The notes: generated by a model from the letters alone, not told the origin. A stretch of DNA of 64,000 bases from an uncultured Eubacterium sp. (GCA_910589045.1 CAJUSH010000002.1:1-64000); one strand, 5' to 3'. Counted from the stretch's first letter, positions 9,293 through 18,286 are shown. A program made the numbers and translations.

Positions 9293-10525
9293 CTACGCCT
9301 CCCACCGCTTAAAGAGCAGGCTTGCATTGTGCCCGCCAAAGCCCAGCGAATTGCTCAGCGCATACGGAACAGCTTCCGTGCAGGAATCCTTACAGTAATT
9401 CAGGTCCAGCTCCTCGTCGGGGGTCTCATAGCCCACCGTCGCATGGATATAGCCCTCTGAAAGCTGCTTCACACAGGCGATCGCCTCCACCGCGCCCGCC
9501 GCACCCAAAAGATGCCCGATCATCGACTTCGTGGAATTGATTTTCATGTCGTACGCATGGTCACCAAACACCTTCTTGATCGCCCGCGTCTCAAACAGGT
9601 CGTTATGATGCGTTGCCGTGCCATGGGCATTGATGTAGGTCACGTCCTCCGGGCAGACACCCGCATCGCGCATTGCATTTTCCATGGCACGCGCCGCACC
9701 CGCACCGTCCTCCGCGGGGGAAGTGATGTGATAGGCGTCGGACGTACAGCCGTAGCCCACAAGCTCCGCGTAAATGTGAGCGCCCCGCGCCTGTGCGTGG
9801 GAAAGCTCCTCCAAAACAAGCACGCCCGCACCCTCGCCCATGACAAAGCCGCTGCGGTTCTTATCAAACGGAAGCGAGCACCTTTTTGGATCATCCACGT
9901 CGGAAAGTGCCGTAAGCGCCGTAAAGCCGGCAATTCCGATGGGCGCTACGCTGCTCTCGGTACCGCCCGCCAGCATCACGTCCGCATCGCCGTACTGGAT
10001 CGTGCGCATCGCCTCACCGATACTGTTCGTTCCGGTAGCGCAGGCCGTAACCACGTTGATGCTCTTGCCCTTTAAGCCGAACTGAATCGCCACATTGCCC
10101 GAAGCCATGTTGGAAATCATAAGCGGCACGAACAGCGGATTGATCTTTCCGGGGCCCTTTTCAAGGAGCTTTGCGTGCTCCCGCTCCATGGCCTGCAGGC
10201 TGCCGATCCCGCTTCCGATGGCAGTTCCGATCAGGTAGGCATCCTCCTGCTGCAGATCGATCCCGCTGTCCGCGAGCGCTTCCTTCGACGCAGCCACCGC
10301 ATACTGTGAAAACAATTCCATGCGCTTTGCCGCCTTGAAATCCATATAGTCTTTTCCGACAAAGCCCTTCACCTCCGCGGCAACACGACACTTGTAACCC
10401 TCCGCATCAAAGCGCGTGATCGGAGCAAAACCGATCTCCTTTTGCTTCACCGACTCCCAGAAGCTCCCTACATCCAATCCGATCGGCGTAATGGCTCCCA
10501 TACCGGTCACTACAACTCGTCTCAT
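9293..10525 (-). CDS. fabF: 3-oxoacyl-ACP synthase II
   Basis: 410 residues. KAS II with Cys in VTACATGTNSIGEA and two His in NAHGTATHHND and IGHLLGAAGAVEA; N-terminus RRVVVTGMGAITPIG. Catalyses chain-extending condensation with malonyl-ACP. A 153-base gap containing a strong hairpin separates it from fabG. Directly followed by fabZ with 3 bases between; accB, often found here, is absent. Confidence 0.97.
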   Translation of the reverse strand: MRRVVVTGMGAITPIGLDVGSFWESVKQKEIGFAPITRFDAEGYKCRVAAEVKGFVGKDYMDFKAAKRMELFSQYAVAASKEALADSGIDLQQEDAYLIGTAIGSGIGSLQAMEREHAKLLEKGPGKINPLFVPLMISNMASGNVAIQFGLKGKSINVVTACATGTNSIGEAMRTIQYGDADVMLAGGTESSVAPIGIAGFTALTALSDVDDPKRCSLPFDKNRSGFVMGEGAGVLVLEELSHAQARGAHIYAELVGYGCTSDAYHITSPAEDGAGAARAMENAMRDAGVCPEDVTYINAHGTATHHNDLFETRAIKKVFGDHAYDMKINSTKSMIGHLLGAAGAVEAIACVKQLSEGYIHATVGYETPDEELDLNYCKDSCTEAVPYALSNSLGFGGHNASLLFKRWEA

Positions 10526-10554
10526 ATTTTCTTAACCTCTCTTACTTCTTTTTT

Positions 10555-10666
10555 GGTTACTGCTCACTCCGGCTACGTAACCGGCAGTCTGGAGATGAAA
10601 ATTCGCTTCACGAAGTCCAAACTGCTATCCGAATCACGTTCTTCCGCAGCCCCGGCACGCCGGGGC
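10555..10666 (-). other. Intercistronic hairpins between fabG and fabF
   Basis: The fabG-fabF gap holds two dyads: GGTTAC...GTAACC (10555-10582) and a perfect GC-rich hairpin GCCCCGGC-AC-GCCGGGGC-type stem at 10649-10666. Neither is followed by a T-run on the minus strand, so they do not look like terminators. They may mark RNA processing or stabilise the upstream message. No gene is visible in this gap. Confidence 0.4.
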
Positions 10667-10678
10667 ACCTGATGCCGG

Positions 10679-11425
10679 TCAGCATCCGATACTCATGCCG
10701 CCGTCCACCGCGATGATCTGTCCCGTGACAAAGCGCGCCGCATCCGAAGCCAGAAACGCAACCACATCCGCTACCTCCTCCGGCTCGCCGATGCGCCCGA
10801 AGGGAATCATGTCCGTCATCGCCGCCCTGGCCTGATCGGTCATCGCATCGATCATCTCCGTCGCCACAAAGCCCGGCGCCACCGCGTTCACCGTGATCTG
10901 ACGGGAGGCAAGCTCCCTGGCCACGCTCTTTGTCAGCCCGATCACACCCGCCTTGCTGGCCGCGTAGTTTGCCTGCCCCGCATTCCCGAGCAGCCCGGAA
11001 ACGGAGGTAATATTGATGATACGTCCGCCCTTCTGCTTTAAAAACTGCCTGGAAGCGTGCCGGATCGTGTTGAATGCTCCCTTTAAATTTGTTGCGACCA
11101 CCGCGTCAAAATCCGCCTCGCTCATCCGCATGAGCAGGCCGTCACGCGTGATGCCCGCATTGTTCACGAGAATATCCAGGTGCCCGTAGGTTTTTACGAT
11201 CTGCGTGAGAAATGCCCCGCACGCCTCAAAATCGCTGACATCACAGCCCATCACCGCACCGTCGCCGCCCGCCCCGCGGATCCCGGAAAGCACCTCATTT
11301 GCACGCTCCTGCGAGCCGTTATAGTTCACAATGACAAACGCGCCCTCCGCGGCCAGCTTTTTCGCGATCGCCGCGCCGATTCCCCGGGAAGCCCCTGTCA
11401 CAAGCGCAATCTTATTCGCCAACAT
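10679..11425 (-). CDS. fabG: 3-oxoacyl-ACP reductase
   Basis: 248 residues from the ATG at 11425, which lies inside the last codons of fabD (14-base overlap). Short-chain dehydrogenase with TGASRGIGAAIA (NADPH site), NNAGITRD, catalytic Ser in ITSVSGLLG and Tyr-Lys in YAASKAG; C-terminus VTGQIIAVDGGM. Reduces 3-oxoacyl-ACP to 3-hydroxyacyl-ACP. The longer upstream frame is only fabD sequence in another phase. Confidence 0.96.
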   Translation of the reverse strand: MLANKIALVTGASRGIGAAIAKKLAAEGAFVIVNYNGSQERANEVLSGIRGAGGDGAVMGCDVSDFEACGAFLTQIVKTYGHLDILVNNAGITRDGLLMRMSEADFDAVVATNLKGAFNTIRHASRQFLKQKGGRIINITSVSGLLGNAGQANYAASKAGVIGLTKSVARELASRQITVNAVAPGFVATEMIDAMTDQARAAMTDMIPFGRIGEPEEVADVVAFLASDAARFVTGQIIAVDGGMSIGC

Positions 11426-12326
11426 ATGCCTTGAAATCCTCCAGTTTATCGATATTTGAGCATTTGATGCCGCGGTTGATCTTGCGCAGGAACCCGGAAA
11501 GCGTCCTGCCCGGGCCGATCTCCACAAACTCGTCGGCACCGTCCGCGATGAGCCTTTCCATGGTCTGCTGCCAGCACACCGGATGGCAAACCTGAAGCGC
11601 TAAGAGCGATCTGATTTTTTCCGGCTCCGTCACATAGTCCGCGGTAACATTGGAAAGATAGCCGATCTTCGGCTCCGAAATTTTTACCCTTTCAAGCTCT
11701 GCGGTAAGCTTCTGCCCCGCATCCTGCAAAAGCGGCGAATGGAACGGCCCGCTGACCTTTAAGGGCAGCACCCGCTTCGCCCCGGCTTCCTTGCAGCCCG
11801 CCGACGCACGGTCAACGGCGCGCGCCTCACCGGTGATAACAATCTGGCCGGGACAGTTATAGTTTGCCACGTACACCTGTCCGTAGCCCATCTCGCACAC
11901 CTCCTCGACGGTCTGCGCGTCAAGTCCGAGCACCGCCGCCATAGCTCCTCCGGTGGGTACCGCGTTCTGCATAAACTTGCCGCGCTTGCGGATCAGTGCA
12001 AACACATCCCTTTGCTCCATAGCCTCTGACGCGATGATCGCGCCGTACTCACCAAGGCTTAAGCCCGCCGCCGCATCCGCAGTGATGCCTGCCTCCTGCA
12101 AAACCGCAAGGATCGCTGCCTCGACGGTCAGCATCCCGATCTGCGTGTACTCGGTCTGGCCGATCTTGTCTTCCTCCTCAAAGCAGAGCTTCGCCACGTC
12201 CAGCTTCGCCGCCTCGCCTGCCAGCTCGAAAACCTCCCGCGCAGCCGGAAATGCCTCGTAAAAATCCTTTCCCATTCCAATGTACTGTGACCCCTGTCCG
12301 GGGAACATAAATACTCTTTTACCCAT
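11412..12326 (-). CDS. fabD: Malonyl-CoA:ACP transacylase
   Basis: 304 residues. MFPGQGSQYIGMGKDF at the N-terminus, nucleophile Ser in GLSLGEYGA, catalytic His in SGPFHSPLL. Loads malonyl onto ACP for the FabH and FabF steps. Overlaps the fabG start, 37 bases after fabK. Confidence 0.96.
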   Translation of the reverse strand: MGKRVFMFPGQGSQYIGMGKDFYEAFPAAREVFELAGEAAKLDVAKLCFEEEDKIGQTEYTQIGMLTVEAAILAVLQEAGITADAAAGLSLGEYGAIIASEAMEQRDVFALIRKRGKFMQNAVPTGGAMAAVLGLDAQTVEEVCEMGYGQVYVANYNCPGQIVITGEARAVDRASAGCKEAGAKRVLPLKVSGPFHSPLLQDAGQKLTAELERVKISEPKIGYLSNVTADYVTEPEKIRSLLALQVCHPVCWQQTMERLIADGADEFVEIGPGRTLSGFLRKINRGIKCSNIDKLEDFKAYVGE

Positions 12327-12363
12327 AAGATGCTCCTGTTCTAAAACAACTTCCTGTTACCGG

Positions 12364-13293
12364 TCACGAAAGGGCGGGTAACAGGCGCTTCGCTCCTGTC
12401 ATGATTTCCTCGATTATGTCCGCGCACGTATCCGTATGCTTCACAAGCCCCGCGATCTGACCCGCCATCACGCTTCCGTACACCACGTCGCCCTCAACCA
12501 CGGCTTTGCGCAGCGCGCCCAGCGTCAGCTGCTCGAGTTCCTCAAGACCCGCGCCTTCCTTTTCCATGCGCAGATACTCCCGGGTCATCTTATTGCGCAG
12601 CACGCGGATCGGATGCCCGTTCGCAAGCCCCGTCACCTCGGAGTCAATGTCCTTCGCGCGGACGATCTTTTCTTTATAATTCTCATGTACGATGCATTCC
12701 TCTGCCACCACAAAACGGGTGCCTATCTGCACGCCGGATGCGCCAAGCATGAGCGCCGCCGCAAATCCCCGCGCATCCGCGATACCGCCCGCGGCGATCA
12801 CCGGAATGCTTACCGCGTCTACAACCTGCGGCACCAGTGTCATCGTGGTCGCCGCACCGATGTGTCCGCCGGACTCGGTCCCTTCTGCAACGACCGCATC
12901 CGCGCCGGCCTTCTCCATCATCCGCGCCAGCGCAACGCTCGCCACAACCGGAATGACCCGTGCGCCCGCTTCCTTCCAGCGCGCCATGTACTTTCCCGGG
13001 CTTCCCGCACCGGTGGTAATCACGGGAATGTTCTCATCCGCCAGAAGCTGTGCGATCTCGTCCGCCTGCGGATTCATGAGCATCAGATTTACACCGAAAG
13101 GATTGTTTGTATGTGCTTTCATCTGCCGGATCTGCTCCGAAACCCAGTCCACGTCTGCGCCGCCCACACCGATGATGCCAAGTCCGCCGGCATTTGATAC
13201 GGCGCTCGCCAGCTCCCAGGTCGCCACCCATGCCATACCGCCCTGCAGGATGGGATAACGGATACCCAGCAATTCATTGATCAGCCCTGTCAT
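12364..13293 (-). CDS. fabK: Enoyl-ACP reductase II (FMN-dependent)
   Basis: 309 residues from ATG 13293 (MTGLINELLG), after GGAAG. TIM-barrel 2-nitropropane-dioxygenase-like fold with YPILQGGMAWVA, GAGSPGKYM, VAEGTESGGHIG and PVIAAGGIADARG. Reduces enoyl-ACP; FabK enzymes are known to be insensitive to triclosan, unlike FabI. The start lies 2 bases beyond the acpP stop. Confidence 0.95.
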   Translation of the reverse strand: MTGLINELLGIRYPILQGGMAWVATWELASAVSNAGGLGIIGVGGADVDWVSEQIRQMKAHTNNPFGVNLMLMNPQADEIAQLLADENIPVITTGAGSPGKYMARWKEAGARVIPVVASVALARMMEKAGADAVVAEGTESGGHIGAATTMTLVPQVVDAVSIPVIAAGGIADARGFAAALMLGASGVQIGTRFVVAEECIVHENYKEKIVRAKDIDSEVTGLANGHPIRVLRNKMTREYLRMEKEGAGLEELEQLTLGALRKAVVEGDVVYGSVMAGQIAGLVKHTDTCADIIEEIMTGAKRLLPALS

Positions 13294-13294
13294 C

Positions 13295-13528
13295 TTAATC
13301 TTCCACACCTTTGTTCTTTAAATAATCCATTACATCCTGAACCGTCTGAAGCTGCTCGAGATCATCGGAAGGGATCTCCACCTCAAACTCCTCCTCCATC
13401 GCCATGATCATCTCAAACAGATCCAGGGAATCCGCATTTAAATCATCCTTGAAATTTGAATCCGCAGATACGTCGCCTGCCTCGATTCCCAACTGCTCCG
13501 CAATGATTGCCTGTAATTTTTCCAACAT
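13295..13528 (-). CDS. acpP: Acyl carrier protein
   Basis: 77 residues, acidic, with the phosphopantetheine Ser in LNADSLDLFEM (about residue 36). First gene of the fatty-acid operon; GAGGAAAAATAGG precedes the ATG at 13528. Ends NKGVED, with fabK starting immediately after. Confidence 0.97.
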   Translation of the reverse strand: MLEKLQAIIAEQLGIEAGDVSADSNFKDDLNADSLDLFEMIMAMEEEFEVEIPSDDLEQLQTVQDVMDYLKNKGVED

Positions 13529-13627
13529 CCTATTTTTCCTCGCTTTCTTTCATGTTACGCCCGTCTAGCACCCGGACATGCTGCGGGAAGGCGCGCAGGG
13601 AATGCCCCGCATACCGCCTTCCCCCTG

Positions 13628-13711
13628 GTTTGACTGTCAATTAGTTTGACAATCAAACCTTTTGACTATCAAACTATCGCATAGTATAGTGCTAGTGGAA
13701 GAATTTGTCAA
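13628..13711 (-). promoter_or_regulatory. Promoter of the fatty-acid operon with three FabT-type operators
   Basis: On the minus strand TTGACA (13711-13706), a 17-base spacer and TATACT (13688-13683) form a near-perfect sigma-A promoter. Immediately downstream, where transcription would start, are three copies of a TTTGAC-N-TCAAA-type dyad: 13660-13674, 13644-13658 (best, GTTTGACAATCAAAC) and 13628-13640 (partly decayed). They match the known FabT motif, a palindrome of TTTGA and TCAAA halves. The placement at and after +1 suggests repression by blocking initiation or elongation. The leader from about 13676 to acpP is near 150 bases with no other feature seen. Confidence 0.88.
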
Positions 13712-13720
13712 TAGCTTTTT

Positions 13721-14485
13721 TTACCTCATTTCCTTCTTCCCGAAGCTTCGCACAGCCAGCCATAACGCGAGCCCGAAAATCACCGCCGCACAGGGCAAAA
13801 ACGGGAATGCCGAAAATGCCCTGTGCGTCCCTTTCGCCGTAAAATCATGCAGGGCGCTGGAAACCAGATAGCCGCTGTAGCAGTAAGGATAGAACATCCA
13901 AAACGGCGTATTTGCAGCGAGGATGCCGGGAATCACCAGCAGCAGGTTCAGTCCTGCCGATACAGGGGCTTTTTCAAACAGCACCGTAATCGCCCACATA
14001 AGGGCCGTACCGGGCAGCATCGTTAAAAAAAGCCCCAGGCACCATTTCACCAAATCAAGCAGCGGCAGCGCCTCCGCAATTCCCGTGACATGCACGGCAA
14101 TGCCCCCGGCGATTACAAACATGGCAAAAAACACGGCCATTTCCAGAAGCAAAAAGAGCAGCAGAACAAGAAACTTTGCCAGTGACAAAGCGCGGCGGCT
14201 CACCGGCAGTGCCAGCATTTTCAAAATTCCGTTGTTTCCGGTTTCGCGTCCCGCGATCATCACACAGACAACAATCAGGGAAAACGGCAGCAAATAATAG
14301 GCATAAACAAGGGCGCTCTGGATAAACATCGCGGCCCATGCATCGGTGTACTCCGGCGTGAAATAGCTGCTTAAATTGGCGACGCCCGACGCGACCACAA
14401 ACAGCGGCGCAATAAAAATCAGCGGCACGATTTTTGAGCGCTTCACCTTTCGCAGCTCCATGTGCAATAATGCAAAAAAATTCAT
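13721..14485 (-). CDS. ABC transporter permease, lantibiotic-immunity type (second permease)
   Basis: 254 residues from ATG 14485 after GGAGGGA. Six hydrophobic segments and the N-terminal MNFFALLHMELRKVKRSKI pattern of the MutE/MutG/CprB/CprC permeases. Third gene of an ATPase-permease-permease operon, 35 bases after the first permease. By family the complex removes cationic peptides (lantibiotics) from the membrane. It ends just before the divergent-looking fatty-acid promoter; that promoter reads in the same direction, so read-through into the fab operon is possible since no terminator is seen between. Confidence 0.88.
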   Translation of the reverse strand: MNFFALLHMELRKVKRSKIVPLIFIAPLFVVASGVANLSSYFTPEYTDAWAAMFIQSALVYAYYLLPFSLIVVCVMIAGRETGNNGILKMLALPVSRRALSLAKFLVLLLFLLLEMAVFFAMFVIAGGIAVHVTGIAEALPLLDLVKWCLGLFLTMLPGTALMWAITVLFEKAPVSAGLNLLLVIPGILAANTPFWMFYPYCYSGYLVSSALHDFTAKGTHRAFSAFPFLPCAAVIFGLALWLAVRSFGKKEMR

Positions 14486-14520
14486 AGTAATCCCTCCAAA
14501 CATTGTATTTATCGTAAGAA

Positions 14521-15255
14521 TTATTCATAGGAAGCATGCCCTGCGGCCCACAGGCCCGCGGCGAGAAACAGGGCGGCTTCTGCAAAAGCCGCGGCGGCCA
14601 CGCTTCCCTGCGGCTGTGCGCTCATTGCGACGGCAGGCCTTAGCATGACGACAAACGGGTGAAGCAGAAGCAAAGGTGTATCCGCATTTGCGAGCGCCAT
14701 ACCGCTCAAAAAGCCTCCGACCCCGATGCCAAGGGGCACCCACATATTTTCAAAGCGCGAGGCGGCGAGCACCATAAAGGACAGCACCGGCAGTGCGGTG
14801 AGAAAGGAATAGCCCCCAAACACGAGCAGCTCCCGGAACACAAAGGCACCCTCCGGCAGCCGGCTCGCGCCGATGTTCAGCAGCGCCACATTCTGCAGCA
14901 GAACCGCCACGAAAAACATGCCCGTCAGCAGCAGAAATTTGCAGAAATAAATTCCGGAAGCACGGATCGGCAGCAGATACATTTTTTTCATGGCATGGCC
15001 CTTGAATTCCATGCCGTAAACCATGCAGGCGGCAACGACGATGCCGAACACATTCAGGACGATCAGCATCCCGCACAGCTGCGTCAAAAGAATATCCATC
15101 GGCGCCAGCGGAAGCCGGAGCAAGGCATCGCCGCGCACCATAAAATTGACAAACGCATAGGCCGCTCCCAGCACACCAACAGCCAGCAGCGCCGGGATTA
15201 CTCCCGTGCGTTTTTCCTTCCGAAGCTCGATTATAAATATCTCCCGTATGCTCAT
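14521..15255 (-). CDS. ABC transporter permease, lantibiotic-immunity type (first permease)
   Basis: 244 residues, six membrane segments, N-terminus SIREIFIIELRKEKRTGV like the other permease of the operon, showing the pair arose by duplication. The ATG at 15255 overlaps the ATPase stop (ATGA), indicating translational coupling. Pairs with the 13721-14485 permease as a heterodimeric channel in MutEG/CprBC-like transporters. Confidence 0.88.
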   Translation of the reverse strand: MSIREIFIIELRKEKRTGVIPALLAVGVLGAAYAFVNFMVRGDALLRLPLAPMDILLTQLCGMLIVLNVFGIVVAACMVYGMEFKGHAMKKMYLLPIRASGIYFCKFLLLTGMFFVAVLLQNVALLNIGASRLPEGAFVFRELLVFGGYSFLTALPVLSFMVLAASRFENMWVPLGIGVGGFLSGMALANADTPLLLLHPFVVMLRPAVAMSAQPQGSVAAAAFAEAALFLAAGLWAAGHASYE

Positions 15256-16034
15256 AGCTGTGCCCTCTGCTTTCTGTTTGCATTGTCCTTCTCGATCATG
15301 GCGAGAAACAGCTTTTCCAGATTCGCAGCCTCCGGCTTGCCCTCCGAAGCAAAGCCCGCCCGCACCGCAATGCGCCGAAGCTGATCCAGGCTCCCCTCGT
15401 ACAGCATCCGTCCGTGATTGAGAATCCCGATATCATCCGCAATCAGCTCGATCTCCGAGAGCATGTGGGAGGAAATCAAAATGGTACAATGGTACCGCCC
15501 TGGCAGGGATTTCACCAGATTTCGGATTTCATGGATACCTGCCGGGTCAAGGCCATTGGTCGGCTCATCCAGGATGAGGATGGGCGGGCGCCCAAGCAGA
15601 GCGCCTGCAAGCCCCAGCCGCTGCTTCATCCCAAGCGAATACTTTTTTGCCAGCCGGCCTCCAAACTCCCCAAGGCCCACCAGCGCAAGCGCCTCCTCTG
15701 CCGCCCCCTCCGGCAGCCCTAAAATCCGGCGGATCAGGTCAAGGTTTTCCAGGCCGGTAAGGTTTCCGTAGAAGGACGGGGATTCGATAAAGGAGCCGGT
15801 CTTTCTCAAAATTTCCAGCCGGTTCTCCGGAAAATGTGCCCCGTCAACCGAAAAGCTCCCCGACGTAGGCGCGGTCAGCCCAAGCAGCATCTTCATCGTC
15901 GTAGATTTTCCCGCCCCGTTCGGCCCGAGGAAGCCGTAGATGCTGCCCCTTCGAATGTGCATGGAAACCCGGTCCACCGATGTAAAATGCTTATACCTCT
16001 TTGTCAGCTGCTCCGTTGTAATGATATGGTCCAT
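15252..16034 (-). CDS. ABC transporter ATP-binding protein, MutF/CprA-like
   Basis: 260 residues from ATG 16034, after AAAGGAG. Walker A GPNGAGKSTT, signature YSLGMKQRL, Walker B ILILDEPTNGLD and H-loop LISSHML are all intact. The LGMKQR signature is characteristic of the lantibiotic-protection subfamily. First gene of a three-gene operon divergent from a response regulator and kinase, an arrangement known from the clostridial cprABC-cprK-cprR cationic-peptide resistance system. Confidence 0.92.
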   Translation of the reverse strand: MDHIITTEQLTKRYKHFTSVDRVSMHIRRGSIYGFLGPNGAGKSTTMKMLLGLTAPTSGSFSVDGAHFPENRLEILRKTGSFIESPSFYGNLTGLENLDLIRRILGLPEGAAEEALALVGLGEFGGRLAKKYSLGMKQRLGLAGALLGRPPILILDEPTNGLDPAGIHEIRNLVKSLPGRYHCTILISSHMLSEIELIADDIGILNHGRMLYEGSLDQLRRIAVRAGFASEGKPEAANLEKLFLAMIEKDNANRKQRAQL

Positions 16035-16126
16035 AAAAATACTCCTTTCTGTCTCGCAGCCGCTTTCTTTGCAGCTGTCTTTTTCTGAAATCATACACCG
16101 CCAACCTGACAAAAACCTTCCCGGCT

Positions 16127-16147
16127 CCTTACTTTTACCTTACTTTT
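16127..16147. promoter_or_regulatory. Direct repeats, candidate response-regulator box
   Basis: CCTTACTTTT occurs twice (16127-16136 and 16138-16147) with an 11-base period in the divergent gap between the ABC operon and its regulator. It lies just upstream of a weak minus-strand promoter (-10 TATGAT at 16095-16090, poor -35 near 16118-16113), where an OmpR-type activator would bind. A plus-strand TTCAAA-N16-TATACT promoter for the regulator gene follows at about 16160-16187. Confidence 0.6.
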
Positions 16148-16220
16148 TTGCCATGGCACTTCAAAAAGCGCTCTGCTGTGTTATACTGTTCTTACCGATT
16201 CAAAGAAGGGATTTAACGGG

Positions 16221-16922
16221 ATGAACCAATCATTTTTGCACACGAAAAAAATTCTGCTGGTGGATGATGAGCCGCAGCTGCGCAGACTTCTAATCGAAAT
16301 TTTATCGGATGAGGGATTTTCGAATCTGACGGAGGCAGGCTCCTTCCTAGGCGGCCTTTCTGCTGCCAAACAGCAAAAGCCCGACCTTGCCATTCTTGAT
16401 GTGATGCTGCCGGATGGGGACGGATTTTCACTGATGAAGGAGCTTCGGACATTTACAGACATTCCGATTATATTTCTGACAGCCCGGGACGAAGCCTCCG
16501 ACAGGCTTGCGGGCCTCGGGCTCGGCGCTGACGATTATGTAGGAAAGCCTTTTTTGCCGCAGGAGCTGCTGCTGCGCGTCTACGCGGTTCTGCGCCGATG
16601 CTACAAAACGGATGACCCGCTGCTCGAGCTGGAAAACTGCACCGTCGATTTTAGCCGCGCCGAGGTTTATAAAAACGGAGCAAGTCTCACGCTCACCGCA
16701 AAAGAGCACATCCTGCTGGAAACGCTCGCCCGCAATGAAGGAAGAATTGTGAGTATCGATGCCCTGTGCGAGGCGCTGTGGGGAGACAATCCCTTCGGAT
16801 ATGAAAACAGCCTGAACGCCCACGTCCGGCGCATACGGGAAAAAATTGAAGCCGATCCCTCCAAGCCCGTCTCACTCATCACCATGAAGGGACTCGGCTA
16901 TAAGCTAATTGTAAGGAAGTGA
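16221..16922 (+). CDS. OmpR-family response regulator, CprR/NisR-like
   Basis: 233 residues. Receiver with LVDDEPQLRR, phospho-acceptor in LAILDVMLPDGDG, Thr in FLTARDE, Lys in VGKPF; winged-helix C-terminus with NSLNAHVRRIREKIE and MKGLGYKL. Divergent from the ABC operon, and followed by its kinase with a GTGA overlap. It probably activates the ABC genes through the 11-base direct repeats at 16127-16147. Confidence 0.93.
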   Translation: MNQSFLHTKKILLVDDEPQLRRLLIEILSDEGFSNLTEAGSFLGGLSAAKQQKPDLAILDVMLPDGDGFSLMKELRTFTDIPIIFLTARDEASDRLAGLGLGADDYVGKPFLPQELLLRVYAVLRRCYKTDDPLLELENCTVDFSRAEVYKNGASLTLTAKEHILLETLARNEGRIVSIDALCEALWGDNPFGYENSLNAHVRRIREKIEADPSKPVSLITMKGLGYKLIVRK

Positions 16923-18286
16923 ACAGATTGAAAATATTCACCAAATATATTTCAAAATACCTGCTGTCGTTTATCGGGCTGATTCTCGCGCTCATCGCGC
17001 TGAATGCCGCCGCCTTCGTCTTCACCTTTTACAGTGCCATGCACAGGGACTACGGCACTACCTCCCCGCAGCATATGTCGGAGCGCATCGCAGCGGCCTC
17101 CTCTGCCGAAAAAATCACACCGGAAGCAAAAAAAATACTCACTGATCACGGGCTCTGGGCCATGTATTTGAATCCGGAGGGTATTTGCAGCTGGACAGCA
17201 GCTCTGCCGGAGGAAATTCCGACAGCCTATTCGATTCAGGAGGTTGCCATATTTTCCAGAGGCTATCTGAAGGATTATCCCGTGTTCGTATGGAGTAAAG
17301 CGGATGGCCTGCTGGTCATCGGCTATCCGAAAAACAGCTACATGAAACTTACCGGCAACTACTTTCCCATCGCCGCGCTGCGCAAATTTCCCCTCTTTTT
17401 CGCCTGCACCCTCCTCTTTGATCTGCTGGTTCTGTTTCTTGCCTATTTCCGCTCCAGGACCGAAATCAGCAAAAATACGGAACCGGTTATCTCCTCCATC
17501 GCAGCCCTGGCGGAAGGAAAAAGCATCCGCCTTTCCGTAAACGGCGAGCTGTCGGAAATCGCGGGCAGCATCAATCAGGTATCCGATATCATCAGCCGCC
17601 AGAACCGCGCACGGGCGAACTGGATCAGCGGTGTCTCCCACGATATCCGCACGCCGCTTTCCATGATCATGGGATATGCACAGCGGATTGCAGCGGATCC
17701 TGCTGCCCACCGGAAAATCAGGGAACAGGCCGCCGTTATATCAAAACAAAGTGTGAAAATAAAAGATCTGATACAGGATTTGAATCTTGTTTCAAGATTA
17801 GAGTATGAGATGCAGCCTCTCGAGAAAACGCCGATTCGTCTCTCAAAGCTGCTGCGCTCCTATGCCGTCGACCTGATCAACGGCGGTCTGGAGGAATGCT
17901 ATTCGATTGAGGTGACGATTGCGCCCGGGGCCGAAGGCCGCAGTATCCCGTGCGATGCAAAGCTGATTACCCGTGCCGTCAACAACCTGGTCCAAAACAG
18001 CATCCACAGCAATCCCGGCGGCTGCTCCATTGCGCTGTCACTGGATGCGGGGGAAGGACAGCTGATCCTGACCGTTCGTGACAACGGCGTCGGCATTTCG
18101 GCCGAACGGCTCGAGGAGCTGAAGCAAAAGCCCCACTATATGGAGAGCACCGACGAGCGTCTTGATCTTCGGCACGGTCTCGGGCTTCTTCTGGTGCGTC
18201 AGATCATCGAGGTGCACGAAGGAAGCCTTGCGATTGACAGCAGGCCGGGCGAGGGATATCAAACCAGAATCTGCTTCCCATGCTGA
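16919..18286 (+). CDS. Sensor histidine kinase, CprK/NisK-like
   Basis: 455 residues, GTG start overlapping the regulator stop. Two membrane segments (about residues 12-34 and 158-182) enclose an extracellular domain of about 125 residues. H-box GVSHDIRTPLSM, N-box NNLVQNSIHS, G1 VRDNGVGIS and G2 RHGLGLLLVRQII are intact. The extracellular domain would sense a peptide, as in lantibiotic-responsive kinases; the ligand cannot be read from sequence. Confidence 0.93.
   Translation: MNRLKIFTKYISKYLLSFIGLILALIALNAAAFVFTFYSAMHRDYGTTSPQHMSERIAAASSAEKITPEAKKILTDHGLWAMYLNPEGICSWTAALPEEIPTAYSIQEVAIFSRGYLKDYPVFVWSKADGLLVIGYPKNSYMKLTGNYFPIAALRKFPLFFACTLLFDLLVLFLAYFRSRTEISKNTEPVISSIAALAEGKSIRLSVNGELSEIAGSINQVSDIISRQNRARANWISGVSHDIRTPLSMIMGYAQRIAADPAAHRKIREQAAVISKQSVKIKDLIQDLNLVSRLEYEMQPLEKTPIRLSKLLRSYAVDLINGGLEECYSIEVTIAPGAEGRSIPCDAKLITRAVNNLVQNSIHSNPGGCSIALSLDAGEGQLILTVRDNGVGISAERLEELKQKPHYMESTDERLDLRHGLGLLLVRQIIEVHEGSLAIDSRPGEGYQTRICFPC

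Noticed and set aside
10649-10666. Terminator between fabG and fabF
   Set aside because: The GC-rich hairpin has no following T-run on the transcribed strand, and the downstream genes show no new promoter.
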